Shown: positions 19,145 to 28,138, counted from the first letter of the stretch. The stretch is DNA of 64,000 bases from Pseudoalteromonas shioyasakiensis (GCF_024518675.1 NZ_JANIGL010000007.1:124001-188000); one strand, 5' to 3'. A program made the numbers and translations. The notes: generated by a model not told the origin, from the letters alone.

Positions 19145-20443
19145 ATGCTTAAACTATCACAGTTAGCCCTCGCGACTTTGCTAGGGGCCACCACTAGCCA
19201 CGCCAATGCATCAGATATTGATGCCATGCAAACTCAGCTTGATCAACTTCAACAGCAAATGCAGCAATTACAAAAGCAGCTAGCTGATGAAAAAGCGAAA
19301 CAAGCTCAGATGAATGAAAAACTTGAAAAGCAAGACGAAACCATTGCTAAGCAAGCACAAGACAATGCTGACTCGGCGCAGTCTGGGGTAAAATTTGGCG
19401 GTGCCATTCGTACTAATTACAGCCATACCTCTTATGATGATGGTAATAGAAACCGTGGCGGAGATTTTGATTTTGACCTATTTCGGGTCAATGTTTCAGG
19501 TGATATCGGCGGTGTATTAATTGGCGGTGAGATTCGCTTTTTTGATTATATGACCGCGATTAAGTCGGCTTGGGCAGGATATCAATTTACTGATGACTGG
19601 CAAGTACAAGTCGGTGTTACCAAAGTTCCATTCGGTAATGACCCATACAACTCACACAATTACTTTTTTAGTGCCAACTACTATGTAGGCCTTGAAGATG
19701 ACCATGACTTAGGCGTGATGTTCAAACGCAAAGTCGCCGACAACTGGCAACTGGATTTAGGCTTTTTCAAAAATGATGAGCTCGGTGGCGTAGATGGCTA
19801 TGTAGAAGATCGCAGCCATCGTTATTCTTACGACATAGTCGGAAGCCGCACGGCCGATGAAGGCATTTATGCCGAGCCAACGGCAGAGCTTGGTGAATAC
19901 AATACTTTTACTGGCCGTTACGCCTACTTTTTTGAACATGGCGAAGGTATGAAAACCGAAGTGGGCTTTTCAGCCTTAGCCGGTGGCCTGCATGATGGCC
20001 AAGACAGAGCGGGTAGTTATAATGCGTGGGCATTACACGTAAACAGCAATATCAATAGCTGGAATATCCAGCTGCAGCACGGTGAGTACGATTATAATAT
20101 CGATGATACAAACCGCATTGCGGTAGGCGCATACGCGTTTTATGACTCAGTAGCCGCTGATGCCACCATGAGTAGCTTAAATATCGCTTATAGTTTACCT
20201 GTGGAATGGGGGCCGGTCAGTAACTTGCAGTTCTATAATGACTATAGCGCTATTTATGATAAGTCAGATAACAGCGCAGATACCTGGATGAACGTAACGG
20301 GTGTGTCTATTGCGGCTGGCGGATTATTCACCTATGTTGATTACGCATTGGCGAAAAACCAGCCATTTGTCGGCGGCTCAGTCGCTGGCGATAGTGATGA
20401 AACTGAAGGCCGTTTTAATATCAATATCGGCTATTACTTCTAG
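19145..20443 (+). CDS. Outer-membrane porin with N-terminal coiled coil (OprO/OprP-like)
   Basis: Trimeric-type porin of 432 residues. It has a signal peptide (about 1-22, ending SHANA), a periplasmic Gln-rich coiled coil at about 25-75 (MQTQLDQLQQQMQQLQKQL), then a barrel starting GVKFGGAIRTNYSHTSYDD with many alternating aromatic strands, and a terminal Phe (INIGYYF) as needed by the Bam machinery. KVPFGNDPY and the overall layout resemble phosphate-selective porins O/P, but the anion-binding lysines cannot be judged, so the substrate is open. It stands alone after the MarR gene and ends before a perfect inverted repeat. Confidence 0.8.
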   Translation: MLKLSQLALATLLGATTSHANASDIDAMQTQLDQLQQQMQQLQKQLADEKAKQAQMNEKLEKQDETIAKQAQDNADSAQSGVKFGGAIRTNYSHTSYDDGNRNRGGDFDFDLFRVNVSGDIGGVLIGGEIRFFDYMTAIKSAWAGYQFTDDWQVQVGVTKVPFGNDPYNSHNYFFSANYYVGLEDDHDLGVMFKRKVADNWQLDLGFFKNDELGGVDGYVEDRSHRYSYDIVGSRTADEGIYAEPTAELGEYNTFTGRYAYFFEHGEGMKTEVGFSALAGGLHDGQDRAGSYNAWALHVNSNINSWNIQLQHGEYDYNIDDTNRIAVGAYAFYDSVAADATMSSLNIAYSLPVEWGPVSNLQFYNDYSAIYDKSDNSADTWMNVTGVSIAAGGLFTYVDYALAKNQPFVGGSVAGDSDETEGRFNINIGYYF

Positions 20444-20458
20444 CCCTGACATACGTGG

Positions 20459-20487
20459 TGCGCTATTGCTAACAAAGCAATAGCGCA
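20459..20487. terminator. Perfect 12-bp inverted repeat between convergent genes
   Basis: TGCGCTATTGCT and AGCAATAGCGCA around AACAA. It lies between the porin stop and the exbD stop, so it can stop transcription from both sides. There is no T-run on either strand, so it is not a classical intrinsic terminator. Confidence 0.55.
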
Positions 20488-20509
20488 TAGTTGCAAACAC
20501 TCACTGCAA

Positions 20510-20920
20510 TTATTTTTTCGCTTCAGTAATAAAACCCATACTACTAATACCAGCTTGCTGCACCTGCTCCATTAAAAACACCACATTTTGATATTCTGTG
20601 GTTTTATCGCCCCGAATATGCAAAATCGGCTGCGGTGTTTTTGCCGCTTGCTCCGCTAAACGCGTTATCAATTGCTCTTTTGTTATAGCTTGTTCAGCCC
20701 AAAAATAACCACCGTCACTGTCTACAGACAATACAATAGTGTCAGGCTTCGCTTCTGCGAGTTCACTTTCTGCGGCGGGTAAATCAACCTGTATTGACTG
20801 ATTAATCACCGGCACCGTAATAATAAAGATGATCAATAAAACCAGCATTACATCCACTAAAGGAGTCATGTTGATTTCGTTCATGATCTCTTCGTCATCG
20901 TTATCAAAATTGAATGACAT
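20510..20920 (-). CDS. exbD: Biopolymer transport protein ExbD
   Basis: Part of the ExbB-ExbD proton channel that energises TonB. It has 136 residues with a single N-terminal membrane helix containing the essential aspartate (MTPLVDVMLVLLIIFII, about Asp23) and a periplasmic domain (SVDSDGGYFWAEQAITKEQL, TEYQNVVFLMEQVQQAGI). It starts one base after the exbB stop and is last in the heme-uptake gene set. The location suggests a dedicated motor for the neighbouring TonB fusion and heme receptor. Confidence 0.92.
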   Translation of the reverse strand: MSFNFDNDDEEIMNEINMTPLVDVMLVLLIIFIITVPVINQSIQVDLPAAESELAEAKPDTIVLSVDSDGGYFWAEQAITKEQLITRLAEQAAKTPQPILHIRGDKTTEYQNVVFLMEQVQQAGISSMGFITEAKK

Positions 20921-20921
20921 A

Positions 20922-21599
20922 TCAATTTGCCTTGCTTTGTACTTGGCCTGTTAAATAATAAGCATGTAACTGAGAAGCAAAGCGGTTTAACTGAATTAGC
21001 ACCGATTTATTGCCCCGACTAATTGCGTTATAAGCGAGTACCGCAGGGATTGCAACGGCTAAACCAAATGCAGTCATCACCAATGCCTCGCCCACAGGAC
21101 CTGCTACTTTATCAATGCTCGCCGAGCCAGAAAGACCAATACCGATCAACGCATGGTAAATCCCCCACACAGTACCAAACAAGCCGATAAAAGGTGATGT
21201 AGAGCCAACGGATGCAAGGATAGCCAAGCCACCTGAGAGCGATTCCCGAGTATCATCAATATTATTTTTTAATGCTGTTGTTAACCATTCAGAAAGCGGA
21301 ACTTGACCTTGCAGTTGCTCCTCATGATTTTGATGCTGCTCTTTCGCCTGTAAGCCTTGCATTGCTAACTGTTGAAAATGTGTTTGCTCAGCCAGTAATT
21401 CGATGCCTTTGTTAATATCTTGCTGTTGCCAAAACTCAACCACTAAACGCTTTGCTGCCCGCAGTTTTAGTAAACTAAATAAGCGGACAAAAATCACCGC
21501 CCATGAAGCCAGCGACATCGCTAATAAAGAGAAACCAACGAATTTGATAACGGCATCACTTTGTTGCCATAGCGCTGCAATGCCATAAGGGTTTTCCAT
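20922..21599 (-). CDS. exbB: Biopolymer transport protein ExbB (MotA/TolQ/ExbB family)
   Basis: Inner-membrane proton-channel subunit of about 225 residues with three hydrophobic segments: FVGFSLLAMSLASWAVIFVRL, SGGLAILASVGSTSPFIGLFGTVWGI (the diagnostic family segment) and VGEALVMTAFGLAVAIPAVLAYN. The ATG at 21599 (MENPYGI) has GGAG a few bases upstream; the longer frame to 21632 is rejected. It is transcribed with exbD and follows the HasR-like receptor after a hairpin. Confidence 0.92.
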   Translation of the reverse strand: MENPYGIAALWQQSDAVIKFVGFSLLAMSLASWAVIFVRLFSLLKLRAAKRLVVEFWQQQDINKGIELLAEQTHFQQLAMQGLQAKEQHQNHEEQLQGQVPLSEWLTTALKNNIDDTRESLSGGLAILASVGSTSPFIGLFGTVWGIYHALIGIGLSGSASIDKVAGPVGEALVMTAFGLAVAIPAVLAYNAISRGNKSVLIQLNRFASQLHAYYLTGQVQSKAN

Positions 21600-21631
21600 T
21601 TTACTCTCCAACAACCTGTTGTATATAAACA

Positions 21632-21656
21632 AACTTAGCCGCAGTGCGGCTAAGTT
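21632..21656 (-). terminator. Hairpin between receptor and exbB
   Basis: Perfect 12-bp inverted repeat AACTTAGCCGCA / TGCGGCTAAGTT with almost no spacer, in the 88-base gap after the receptor stop. On the minus strand it is followed by TGTTTAT, a weak T-tract. It may partly terminate, so that exbBD is made at a lower level than the receptor, or stabilise the receptor mRNA. Confidence 0.55.
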
Positions 21657-21687
21657 AAAATTATAAAAGCGTGTTAACTCGCTTTAT

Positions 21688-24621
21688 TTAAAAGTGCGCC
21701 GTAAAGGTAAGACGAGAAGTACGCCCAGGCCCCGGCATTAAACTAAGCGCTAAAGCATCGAGATAAAACTCATTAGTTAAGTTAGCAATATTAAAGTTAA
21801 CTTCCATATTATCGGTTATTGCATAGCGCGCATATATATCAACTAATGTGTAAGCCTCTGTTGGTACATGAGGCGCAGAGCCATGGTAGTTCTGCCAACT
21901 CAAAGTGCGGTCAAAGTCTGTATCTGGCTCACCGGTATAAGTAATTCTTGTACCGATATCTAAATTATCATTAAAGACTTTAGCACCTAAAACCGCCGCA
22001 TACGACTGTTGCGGTGGAATGTGATTTGCCACATACATGCCAGAAAATCCAGACTTTGAACAATTAGGGATTTCACCTTGGTAGTTCGTATATTGGTTAT
22101 CGCGGAATGATTGCGCAATTTCACTATCACAAAGTTCAGCTTCAGTGTAATAGGTTGCACTCAGATCAGTATAAAAACGCCCCATCACAAAGCGGCTTTG
22201 CAGCTCAAAACCTTTGCTGTTAAAGCTATCTGAGTTACCCATAGCAAGACCAATATCCGTTGCACTTACGAGCGAACGGTCTACGGTACGACGGGTAATA
22301 TAATCTTCGATTTTATTATCAAAGTAAGCAAGTTTTACACGGCTTTGTACTGAATCAAACAGTTCATCATTGATATATGAAAAGCCAATTTCTTTATTCT
22401 TCGCGCGTTCAGGATCTAGCTCAAATACTTTACTCGATACAGACCAGCCCAGTGTCGATTCCATTAAGCTAGGCATACGTAAGGCTTCACTATAACGGGC
22501 ATAAGCCAGCCAGTTATCGTTTAATTGCATATTCACGGCAATATTTGGCGCAAAGCCATTGTCGTCACGGGCGATTTTGTCGCTCACGGTAAACGTGCCT
22601 AATGGCAGGCCATTTTCACTCCAGCCAATCGCACTACTACCAATATTAAGGCTGCTGATCTCAACAGGCTCCATGCCCCAGTTTTCTACCATCCCTTCGC
22701 CAGTAACGCGGGGATCATTGGCGGCTGTGTATTCACCATTTTCGTCGGCAAACCAGCGAGCATTTCCTAAGCGGCTGCCATCTTCAGCGAATAAAATAAT
22801 GCTCTTATACTTTTGCATATCTTCGGTCCAAAAAGCGTTATTATCTTGCGATTTGAACCACGAATAGCGACCACCAAGCTCAAAGCTCAACCAATCTTTT
22901 GGTGACCATTTTGCTTGCAAAAACACACTGCTTTCATAACGGTCGCCATCACGGTAGGTCCGGTTTTTTTCGATATCTTCTTGTGAATAGTTAACACCAT
23001 CGCCTGGGCCGATAGATTCTTTTTGGAAACTATAACCATAATCTAAGCTTGTGGTGCCATATTGTTCACTTGTAAATACGCTCTGATTACTCAGATCAAA
23101 GCCGATGCGTTTTGACTCTGTTTTGGCTAAATAAAGCACATCAACACATGACTCACAGTCATGCTGTTCTGGTGATTCATTATCTTCACGCGGGTTAGTA
23201 AATACCGACCCGTTATACGCTTTTGAATCTGTTTCTGTGTACCAAAGGTTGGCTTTTAACTTATTCAGTAATGGATTACTCGGTGATGTATATTGATAAC
23301 GCGCGCTATAACTATCAATATCCTGCTCTGAGTTTTTCCATTGTTTTAGGGTATCACCTTCATTACGGTAGATTTGCGATGCCATTATTTCGCCGTACTC
23401 GGCTTGGTATTTTCGATAGCTCAACTCTAATTTTGCATCAGCATTGATTTTAAGCGTTGGCTTAATAAGTAAAGAGGTGCTTTTATTCGCAGTATTGAGT
23501 ACTTCTTCTCCTGGTTTATAAAAGCGAGCGATCCCTTCGTTCACCTCGGTGTACTTTTCTTCAACCCAGGTTCCGTCAACTTCATTCCAGCGGCTTTTTT
23601 CTTCATCATAAAAGTAGTCTTCGCGGCCACTCTCTCCGGCAAAGTAATTACCAATATCACGACGTGAAGCAGCAACAACTAAGTCAAAGTTCTCTTGCTC
23701 GGTAGCATAGGCAATATTGGCAAATTCACCATCACTGTCTACTAAACCTGGCGCATCACTTCGTGGCGTGGCATCAAAGTCACTTTGCGCATCAAGGCTA
23801 TTACTTTGCATTCCCGCTTTAAAGCGCACGCCGTGATGCTCACCATCACGTAAGATATCCGCTGTTTTTAAGGTGTCCATTATCACTACACCGCCCACTG
23901 CACCCATACCTTGTGCATTATTTGCAGGACCTTTGTCGATAGACACTGTGCTTATTAGGTCAGGGTCGATGTATGCGCGATCAGAAATCCCTGCATAGCC
24001 TCGGTATACCGTGTTGCTTTGAATACTACCATCAATAACAACCGCTACACGGTTTTGCCCTTGTACACCACGAATATTTACATCAATTGCGCCACCATTA
24101 CGTGATTCACCTACTTCAACCCCAGGGATCCCTTTAAGCATATCGCCTGCGGAGGTGCCACGAAATTGCTCAACATACTGGCTATCTAATTGCACGTTTG
24201 AGCTGGTTTTTAGATAAGGTAAGTCTTCTGCGGCAACACTGTCTTCATCAAACATACCAGGAGCAATATATGCACCAACCACTGACAGCGCGGCTAAGTC
24301 TGTCGCTGATTTAGAGTTATCCAACTTTTTTAGAATAATTGAATTACCTTCAATCGTTGCTGTAATCCCCGTATTCTGCAGCACCTGATTTAACGCATCG
24401 CGAATGGTTGTTGGCCCTTGTAATTCAGGGGCATTAAAAGAGTTAACCAGTTCGGGCTCAAAAATGAGCGTCATATTAGACTCTGAAGCAAGTTGATTTA
24501 ATGTAACTTCAAGTGGTTGAGATTCAATATCCAACATCATCACATTATTGTTTGCTACAGCAGGTAAAGAGATGCTTAAACCCATTGCCAGAGCGATTGA
24601 AGATAACTGCATTTTTTTCAT
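21688..24621 (-). CDS. TonB-dependent heme receptor, HasR-like, with signalling domain
   Basis: Outer-membrane receptor of 977 residues. It has a signal peptide (about 1-23, ending PAVA), then an STN signalling domain (about 30-98: LDIESQPLEVTLNQLASES to ITATIEGNSIILKKL) that talks to a FecR-type anti-sigma factor. The plug (about 150-255: GDMLKGIPGVEVGESRNGGA, NIRGVQGQNRVAVVIDGS, YIDPDLISTVSIDKGP) has the pattern of HasR-type heme/hemophore receptors. The barrel ends in RLTFTAHF. YARYSEALRMPSL, then LDPERAKNKEIGF, stand where heme receptors carry FRAP-NPNL, but NPNL itself is absent. Two Cys pairs lie in predicted loops (CESC; AELC to PNCS). The neighbours (heme oxygenase, ECF sigma/FecR, TonB, ExbBD) support heme over ferric citrate. 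A Fur-like box precedes it. Confidence 0.85.
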   Translation of the reverse strand: MKKMQLSSIALAMGLSISLPAVANNNVMMLDIESQPLEVTLNQLASESNMTLIFEPELVNSFNAPELQGPTTIRDALNQVLQNTGITATIEGNSIILKKLDNSKSATDLAALSVVGAYIAPGMFDEDSVAAEDLPYLKTSSNVQLDSQYVEQFRGTSAGDMLKGIPGVEVGESRNGGAIDVNIRGVQGQNRVAVVIDGSIQSNTVYRGYAGISDRAYIDPDLISTVSIDKGPANNAQGMGAVGGVVIMDTLKTADILRDGEHHGVRFKAGMQSNSLDAQSDFDATPRSDAPGLVDSDGEFANIAYATEQENFDLVVAASRRDIGNYFAGESGREDYFYDEEKSRWNEVDGTWVEEKYTEVNEGIARFYKPGEEVLNTANKSTSLLIKPTLKINADAKLELSYRKYQAEYGEIMASQIYRNEGDTLKQWKNSEQDIDSYSARYQYTSPSNPLLNKLKANLWYTETDSKAYNGSVFTNPREDNESPEQHDCESCVDVLYLAKTESKRIGFDLSNQSVFTSEQYGTTSLDYGYSFQKESIGPGDGVNYSQEDIEKNRTYRDGDRYESSVFLQAKWSPKDWLSFELGGRYSWFKSQDNNAFWTEDMQKYKSIILFAEDGSRLGNARWFADENGEYTAANDPRVTGEGMVENWGMEPVEISSLNIGSSAIGWSENGLPLGTFTVSDKIARDDNGFAPNIAVNMQLNDNWLAYARYSEALRMPSLMESTLGWSVSSKVFELDPERAKNKEIGFSYINDELFDSVQSRVKLAYFDNKIEDYITRRTVDRSLVSATDIGLAMGNSDSFNSKGFELQSRFVMGRFYTDLSATYYTEAELCDSEIAQSFRDNQYTNYQGEIPNCSKSGFSGMYVANHIPPQQSYAAVLGAKVFNDNLDIGTRITYTGEPDTDFDRTLSWQNYHGSAPHVPTEAYTLVDIYARYAITDNMEVNFNIANLTNEFYLDALALSLMPGPGRTSRLTFTAHF

Positions 24622-24655
24622 TTTATGTTCTCATATTAATCCATTACCCTATAAA

Positions 24656-24676
24656 ACGAATGAGAATAATTATCCC
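24656..24676. promoter_or_regulatory. Fur box upstream of the heme receptor
   Basis: AATGAGAATAATTATC agrees at 14 of 16 positions with the Fur consensus core AATGATAATCATTATC. It lies about 40 bases before the receptor start, in the gap after the fecR-like gene. Confidence 0.75.
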
Positions 24677-24739
24677 TCACCTTGCATTGAATTGTTTTCC
24701 TGATTTAGGGATTTTTTTACATGGGAACTAAAGCTTTTC

Positions 24740-25675
24740 TTAACGGGGTTCAATCAACCATTGGTTACGTTTTTCAACAACCTCAACAGGCAGTATTTTA
24801 GGGAGTAGCTGAGCAGTAATTGCAATGTCGTCCAATTGAAAGGTGCCACTTAGCGTCAACCTTGCTAACTCTGCTTGGCCTAATTGTAATTGCTTTACTT
24901 GATAGCGATTTAATTGCTCGATCGCGTGATTTAGCGGCGTGTTGGCAAACCGAATTTGTCCATGTTGCCACAACGCAAACGGCTTATTTGTCAGCGTTAC
25001 CTCACGATCGTCATAACTGTAGTAGCCTTGTTCAGCAAGCAACAGAATATTACCAAATGTAGGATCGAATACGCTGACCTTGCCATGCTCTACTGAAATA
25101 ATGGCATCATCTTCTACTCGATTCACATTAAAGCGGGTGCCTAACACTGTCACGGTAATTTCATCTACCGCGACTGAGAATGGCCGGTTCAGCTGTTTTG
25201 TAACATCGAATACGGCTTGCCCTTGGTGTAACTCAACACGGCGCTGATGGTCATCATAATGCACCGACAGGCTGGTATTGCTGTCTAACATAACTTCGCT
25301 GCCATCAGCTAAAGTAAAGGAGCTCGTTTCTCCTATGGCCGTGCTATAAATATCTTCACTACTCGGTTGCATGTAAAAAGAAATACCCACAAATGCAACC
25401 GCTATCGATGCTGCTAAAGCAACACGTTTTGGCCAGCGAAGTTGTTGTTCTTTAGTTGAGAGTAAGGCGAGTAAGTTATCGACAGTTTGTGGTGGTAGGT
25501 TATTAAGCTTTGCATCTAGCGCTAAGCATTGATTAAAAACACGGCTGTTTTCGGGATCGCTTTGACGCCACTGCTGCCACTGTTTTAGCTGTTCTTGGCT
25601 GGGGTTATCTTGCAAGCGTAGTAGCCACTGCATTGCTTGTTCAAATGACGGGGTATTATTTTTAGTATTCTTCAT
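24740..25675 (-). CDS. FecR-family anti-sigma/signal transducer
   Basis: Inner-membrane regulator of 311 residues that relays receptor occupancy to the ECF sigma factor. It has a cytoplasmic N-terminal domain with the DUF4880-like pattern (AMQWLLRLQDNPSQEQLKQW, WRQSDPENSRVFNQ, about 14-48), a membrane helix (VALAASIAVAFVGISFYM, about 84-102), and the periplasmic FecR domain (TSSFTLADGSEVMLDSNTSL, VEHGKVSVFD). The C-terminal part (LNHAIEQLNRYQVKQLQL) is the region that meets the receptor STN domain. It overlaps the sigma gene by 14 bases, so the two are coupled. Confidence 0.92.
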   Translation of the reverse strand: MKNTKNNTPSFEQAMQWLLRLQDNPSQEQLKQWQQWRQSDPENSRVFNQCLALDAKLNNLPPQTVDNLLALLSTKEQQLRWPKRVALAASIAVAFVGISFYMQPSSEDIYSTAIGETSSFTLADGSEVMLDSNTSLSVHYDDHQRRVELHQGQAVFDVTKQLNRPFSVAVDEITVTVLGTRFNVNRVEDDAIISVEHGKVSVFDPTFGNILLLAEQGYYSYDDREVTLTNKPFALWQHGQIRFANTPLNHAIEQLNRYQVKQLQLGQAELARLTLSGTFQLDDIAITAQLLPKILPVEVVEKRNQWLIEPR

Positions 25676-26159
25676 CTGCTATTAATATCTCACGACAACG
25701 GCTCATTGCTTTAATTAAGTGCTTTTCCACCATACTCTGGGAAATCTGCATGTGCTCAGCGATTTGCGCCTGACTAAGGCATTTATATTTGTACAATACA
25801 AATGCTTCTCGGCACTTTTCAGGCAAACTCGCTACACATTGCTCTAATGCATCAAGTTGCTGCTGAGCCATTAATGTTGACTCAGGGTTTAAATGTTCTT
25901 GCGCATATAGCGCACTTTCGTCTTCCGGCAGCGCAGTAAATTGACACACTTTTTCACGACGATAAAGGTCAATCAATAAATTGTTTGCGGTTTTTAAAAT
26001 TAAAGCACGGTTTTCAGTTTCTTTATTTTTATCAAGCTGCTTTGTATCTTGTTTTAATAGTCGGGCTATCGCTTCTTGGATCAAGCTTTGCGCTTTATCA
26101 CGGCAGCCCGTTCGCCGCGCCATAATATTTATGACGTTGCTAAAATCTGAAAAAGGCAT
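25662..26159 (-). CDS. ECF sigma factor, FecI/HasI-like
   Basis: Sigma-70 family extracytoplasmic-function factor of 165 residues. Region 2 is seen at about 10-85 (AQSLIQEAIARLLKQ, NRALILKTANNLLIDLYRRE) and region 4 at about 105-160 (QCVASLPEKCREAFVLYKYK, then LSQAQIAEHMQISQSMVEKHLIKAM). The order sigma, FecR, STN receptor is the cell-surface signalling layout. A Fur-like box 60-80 bases upstream implies that the sigma is made in iron shortage. Its main target is probably the receptor promoter. Confidence 0.9.
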   Translation of the reverse strand: MPFSDFSNVINIMARRTGCRDKAQSLIQEAIARLLKQDTKQLDKNKETENRALILKTANNLLIDLYRREKVCQFTALPEDESALYAQEHLNPESTLMAQQQLDALEQCVASLPEKCREAFVLYKYKCLSQAQIAEHMQISQSMVEKHLIKAMSRCREILIADEEY

Positions 26160-26221
26160 AGTTCACTACTGCGTTGTTAAAACAGTCCCTATTTTAATAC
26201 AAAATGGAACCAAGTTTAAAC

Positions 26222-26240
26222 GGTAATAATTATCATTTAT
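26222..26240. promoter_or_regulatory. Fur box upstream of the ECF sigma gene
   Basis: GGTAATAATTATCATTTAT matches the Fur consensus at about 14 of 19 positions. It lies 63 to 81 bases before the sigma start and also touches the stop region of the DUF454-TonB gene. Confidence 0.7.
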
Positions 26241-27390
26241 TGTTAATAAAAAACTCAATCGGCAATAATAATTTATGAGGAGCGGTTAAATCCTTCGGCA
26301 CTTTGGGTAAGGGCGCTGCATCTGCTACTGTTTTTAATGCAGCTTTATCAAGCACGCTGATACCCGAGCCTTTAACGATCTCCAGCGTCACTACCTTACC
26401 ATCTCGTGCTAGCACCACCTCTACATACACCACACCTTGCTGCTTTTTCATAATCGCACTTGTTGGGTACTTACGGTACGCCATCAAATGTGATAATAAA
26501 CTTGCGGTCCAACTTTGCTTACCTTGCGCCACCTGTTGCTTAGACACACTATGTTGCTGTTTTGTAGTGGTCGCTACCGCTTGGCGTTTCGGCTGCTCAA
26601 TTGCTGGCGGTGTAGGCTGCTGCTTTTTAGTCTTTGGCTGCACTTCTTGCTGTTTTTTACTTAACGGTTTAGGTTCAGGCACTGCCACTTTAACTTCATC
26701 TGGCTGTTTTTTAGTGAGCACTTTTTGCTGCTCTACGGGTTTTATAGGTGGCGCACTCTGTTTAACAGCCACTTGACTTTGCGCGGCTTGATCAGCCACT
26801 TTCTTGGCTTCTGAGACTTCCGGTTTTGGTGCTTGAGCTGCTATTAATTCAACCGCAATCACGGTAGGTTGCTGTAATTGTATTGGCTGTGCTTTACCAG
26901 CAAAGTTAAAAAATATGACCCAAGCCAATAAAAAGTGACACAAAAGAGCAAGTAAAACGCCTTGAATCACTTTGTAGTAGGACTTGTTTGGTGGTTCATT
27001 AAGCTGGCTTGGCTTTGCACACAGGTAGTTGATCACTAACAAAAACAGCAGTAAACAAAAGGTTACTAACCAAATTGATTTGCTCGTTAGCGCTATAATG
27101 ATCAAGCTGAAAAACATACCAAGCGAAGCAAAATATTTTGCTTTTAAGGGTACCACCCGCCGAGCCTGCCAATTAGCTAGTGTTATACCAAATTTAGGAT
27201 GGTTTAATAGCCAATCAGCAAGTTTATCATTTGAACGGGTAAAGCATGCAAGCGCTAGAATTAAAAAGACAGTGGTCGGCATGACTGGCAGCAGCATGCC
27301 TATAATAGCGAGGGCTACGCAGACGCAGCCCAAGATAAAATAAATGAATTTTTTAATTGGCAACGTTTGCCTATAGGTAGCGCTTAACAC
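26233..27390 (-). CDS. DUF454 (YbaN)-TonB fusion protein
   Basis: A 385-residue two-part inner-membrane protein. Residues about 10-128 are a full DUF454/YbaN domain (GCVCVALAIIGMLLPVMPTT, FLILALACFTRSNDKLADWL, LNHPKFGITLANWQARRVVP). Residues about 140-165 form a TonB-type membrane anchor with a conserved-position His (LLALLCHFLLAWVIFF). A Pro/Lys/Gln-rich spacer (about 175-290) crosses the periplasm, and residues 295-385 form the TonB C-terminal domain (YRKYPTSAIMKKQQGVVYVE, VKGSGISVLDKAALKTV). TonB normally has only a short cytoplasmic tail here. It follows heme oxygenase by 12 bases and so is the likely partner of the HasR-like receptor. Start GTG 27390, or TTG 27363. A stand-alone DUF454 gene lies 0.75 kb away. 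Confidence 0.88.
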   Translation of the reverse strand: MLSATYRQTLPIKKFIYFILGCVCVALAIIGMLLPVMPTTVFLILALACFTRSNDKLADWLLNHPKFGITLANWQARRVVPLKAKYFASLGMFFSLIIIALTSKSIWLVTFCLLLFLLVINYLCAKPSQLNEPPNKSYYKVIQGVLLALLCHFLLAWVIFFNFAGKAQPIQLQQPTVIAVELIAAQAPKPEVSEAKKVADQAAQSQVAVKQSAPPIKPVEQQKVLTKKQPDEVKVAVPEPKPLSKKQQEVQPKTKKQQPTPPAIEQPKRQAVATTTKQQHSVSKQQVAQGKQSWTASLLSHLMAYRKYPTSAIMKKQQGVVYVEVVLARDGKVVTLEIVKGSGISVLDKAALKTVADAAPLPKVPKDLTAPHKLLLPIEFFINNK

Positions 27391-27402
27391 TTACAGCTAC
27401 AA

Positions 27403-27990
27403 TTATTGATAAATAACATCGAGTAACTGATGTGCAACTGCAAATGCGTCTTTTGCACCTTGGTAAAGCTGTTGTTCTTCATCACTTGTGAGCTCAAGCG
27501 CTTCAACTGATTGCATAAACTCACGCCATTGACTACCACGACCATTACCAGGCCCAGCTAAAAAGCGTGCGCCAAAATCAGCATCTAGGCCTAGTTGAGT
27601 TACTTCTTTTGCCAGCATTGCCGCACCTAGCTTAGAGCCTTCAATAACATATAACCAGCCTACAGCTTGTGCTAATGTGAGGTCTTCGAATTTAATTTGC
27701 TCAGCTAAACCTTCAGCCTTCATGCCTAAATCTTGTAAATCGAGTGCAATAGCATCACAGCGATTTCTACTCGCTAGATCAGCAAAAAAAGCTGTTAACT
27801 GCTGACTGTTATAAATTGGCACAACATGATTTAACAATAAATACTGAAAGCGTAAAAAATCACCGTAATTCTCTTTCGAAGCAAAAGGTGATTGCGCCAT
27901 AATTTTATTATCTAAGTTATCGTGTACTTCAGCTGTTGTACGCTTAAGCTGCGACATACGTGGGAAGTTTACTTGGGCTATGCTCGACAT
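27403..27990 (-). CDS. Heme oxygenase, bacterial HemO/BphO-like
   Basis: Predicted to open heme to biliverdin with release of iron. The 195-residue all-helical protein has the proximal-ligand candidate His23 in RTTAEVHDNLDN and the distal-helix pattern GWLYVIEGSKLGAAMLAKEV, with the GS-x-LGA stretch typical of bacterial heme oxygenases. NYGDFLRFQYLLLNHVVPIY also fits. It is first in the minus-strand heme gene set, 12 bases before the DUF454-TonB gene. A weak Fur-like stretch (GTAATGATGGTAAATTA) stands about 20-40 bases upstream. A phytochrome-chromophore role is possible, but the context favours iron recovery. Confidence 0.88.
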   Translation of the reverse strand: MSSIAQVNFPRMSQLKRTTAEVHDNLDNKIMAQSPFASKENYGDFLRFQYLLLNHVVPIYNSQQLTAFFADLASRNRCDAIALDLQDLGMKAEGLAEQIKFEDLTLAQAVGWLYVIEGSKLGAAMLAKEVTQLGLDADFGARFLAGPGNGRGSQWREFMQSVEALELTSDEEQQLYQGAKDAFAVAHQLLDVIYQ

Positions 27991-28138
27991 AATTTGATTC
28001 TAATTTACCATCATTACTTATAAAGACGAATGAACCGACAATAGCCACACCTATAAATATGATTTTTTTTCAGCAAAGTTCATAGTACAGTTATTTATGT
28101 AATAGTTACCAAGTGGCTCACTTTTAATATTGTCAGGC

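Noticed and set aside
21688-26159. Ferric citrate (fec) system
   Set aside because: The sigma/FecR/STN layout fits, but the plug resembles HasR and a heme oxygenase is in the same gene set; no fecBCDE genes.
28000-28040. Fur box before heme oxygenase
   Set aside because: GTAATGATGGTAAATTA is only a partial match; mentioned in the gene entry but not listed as a site.
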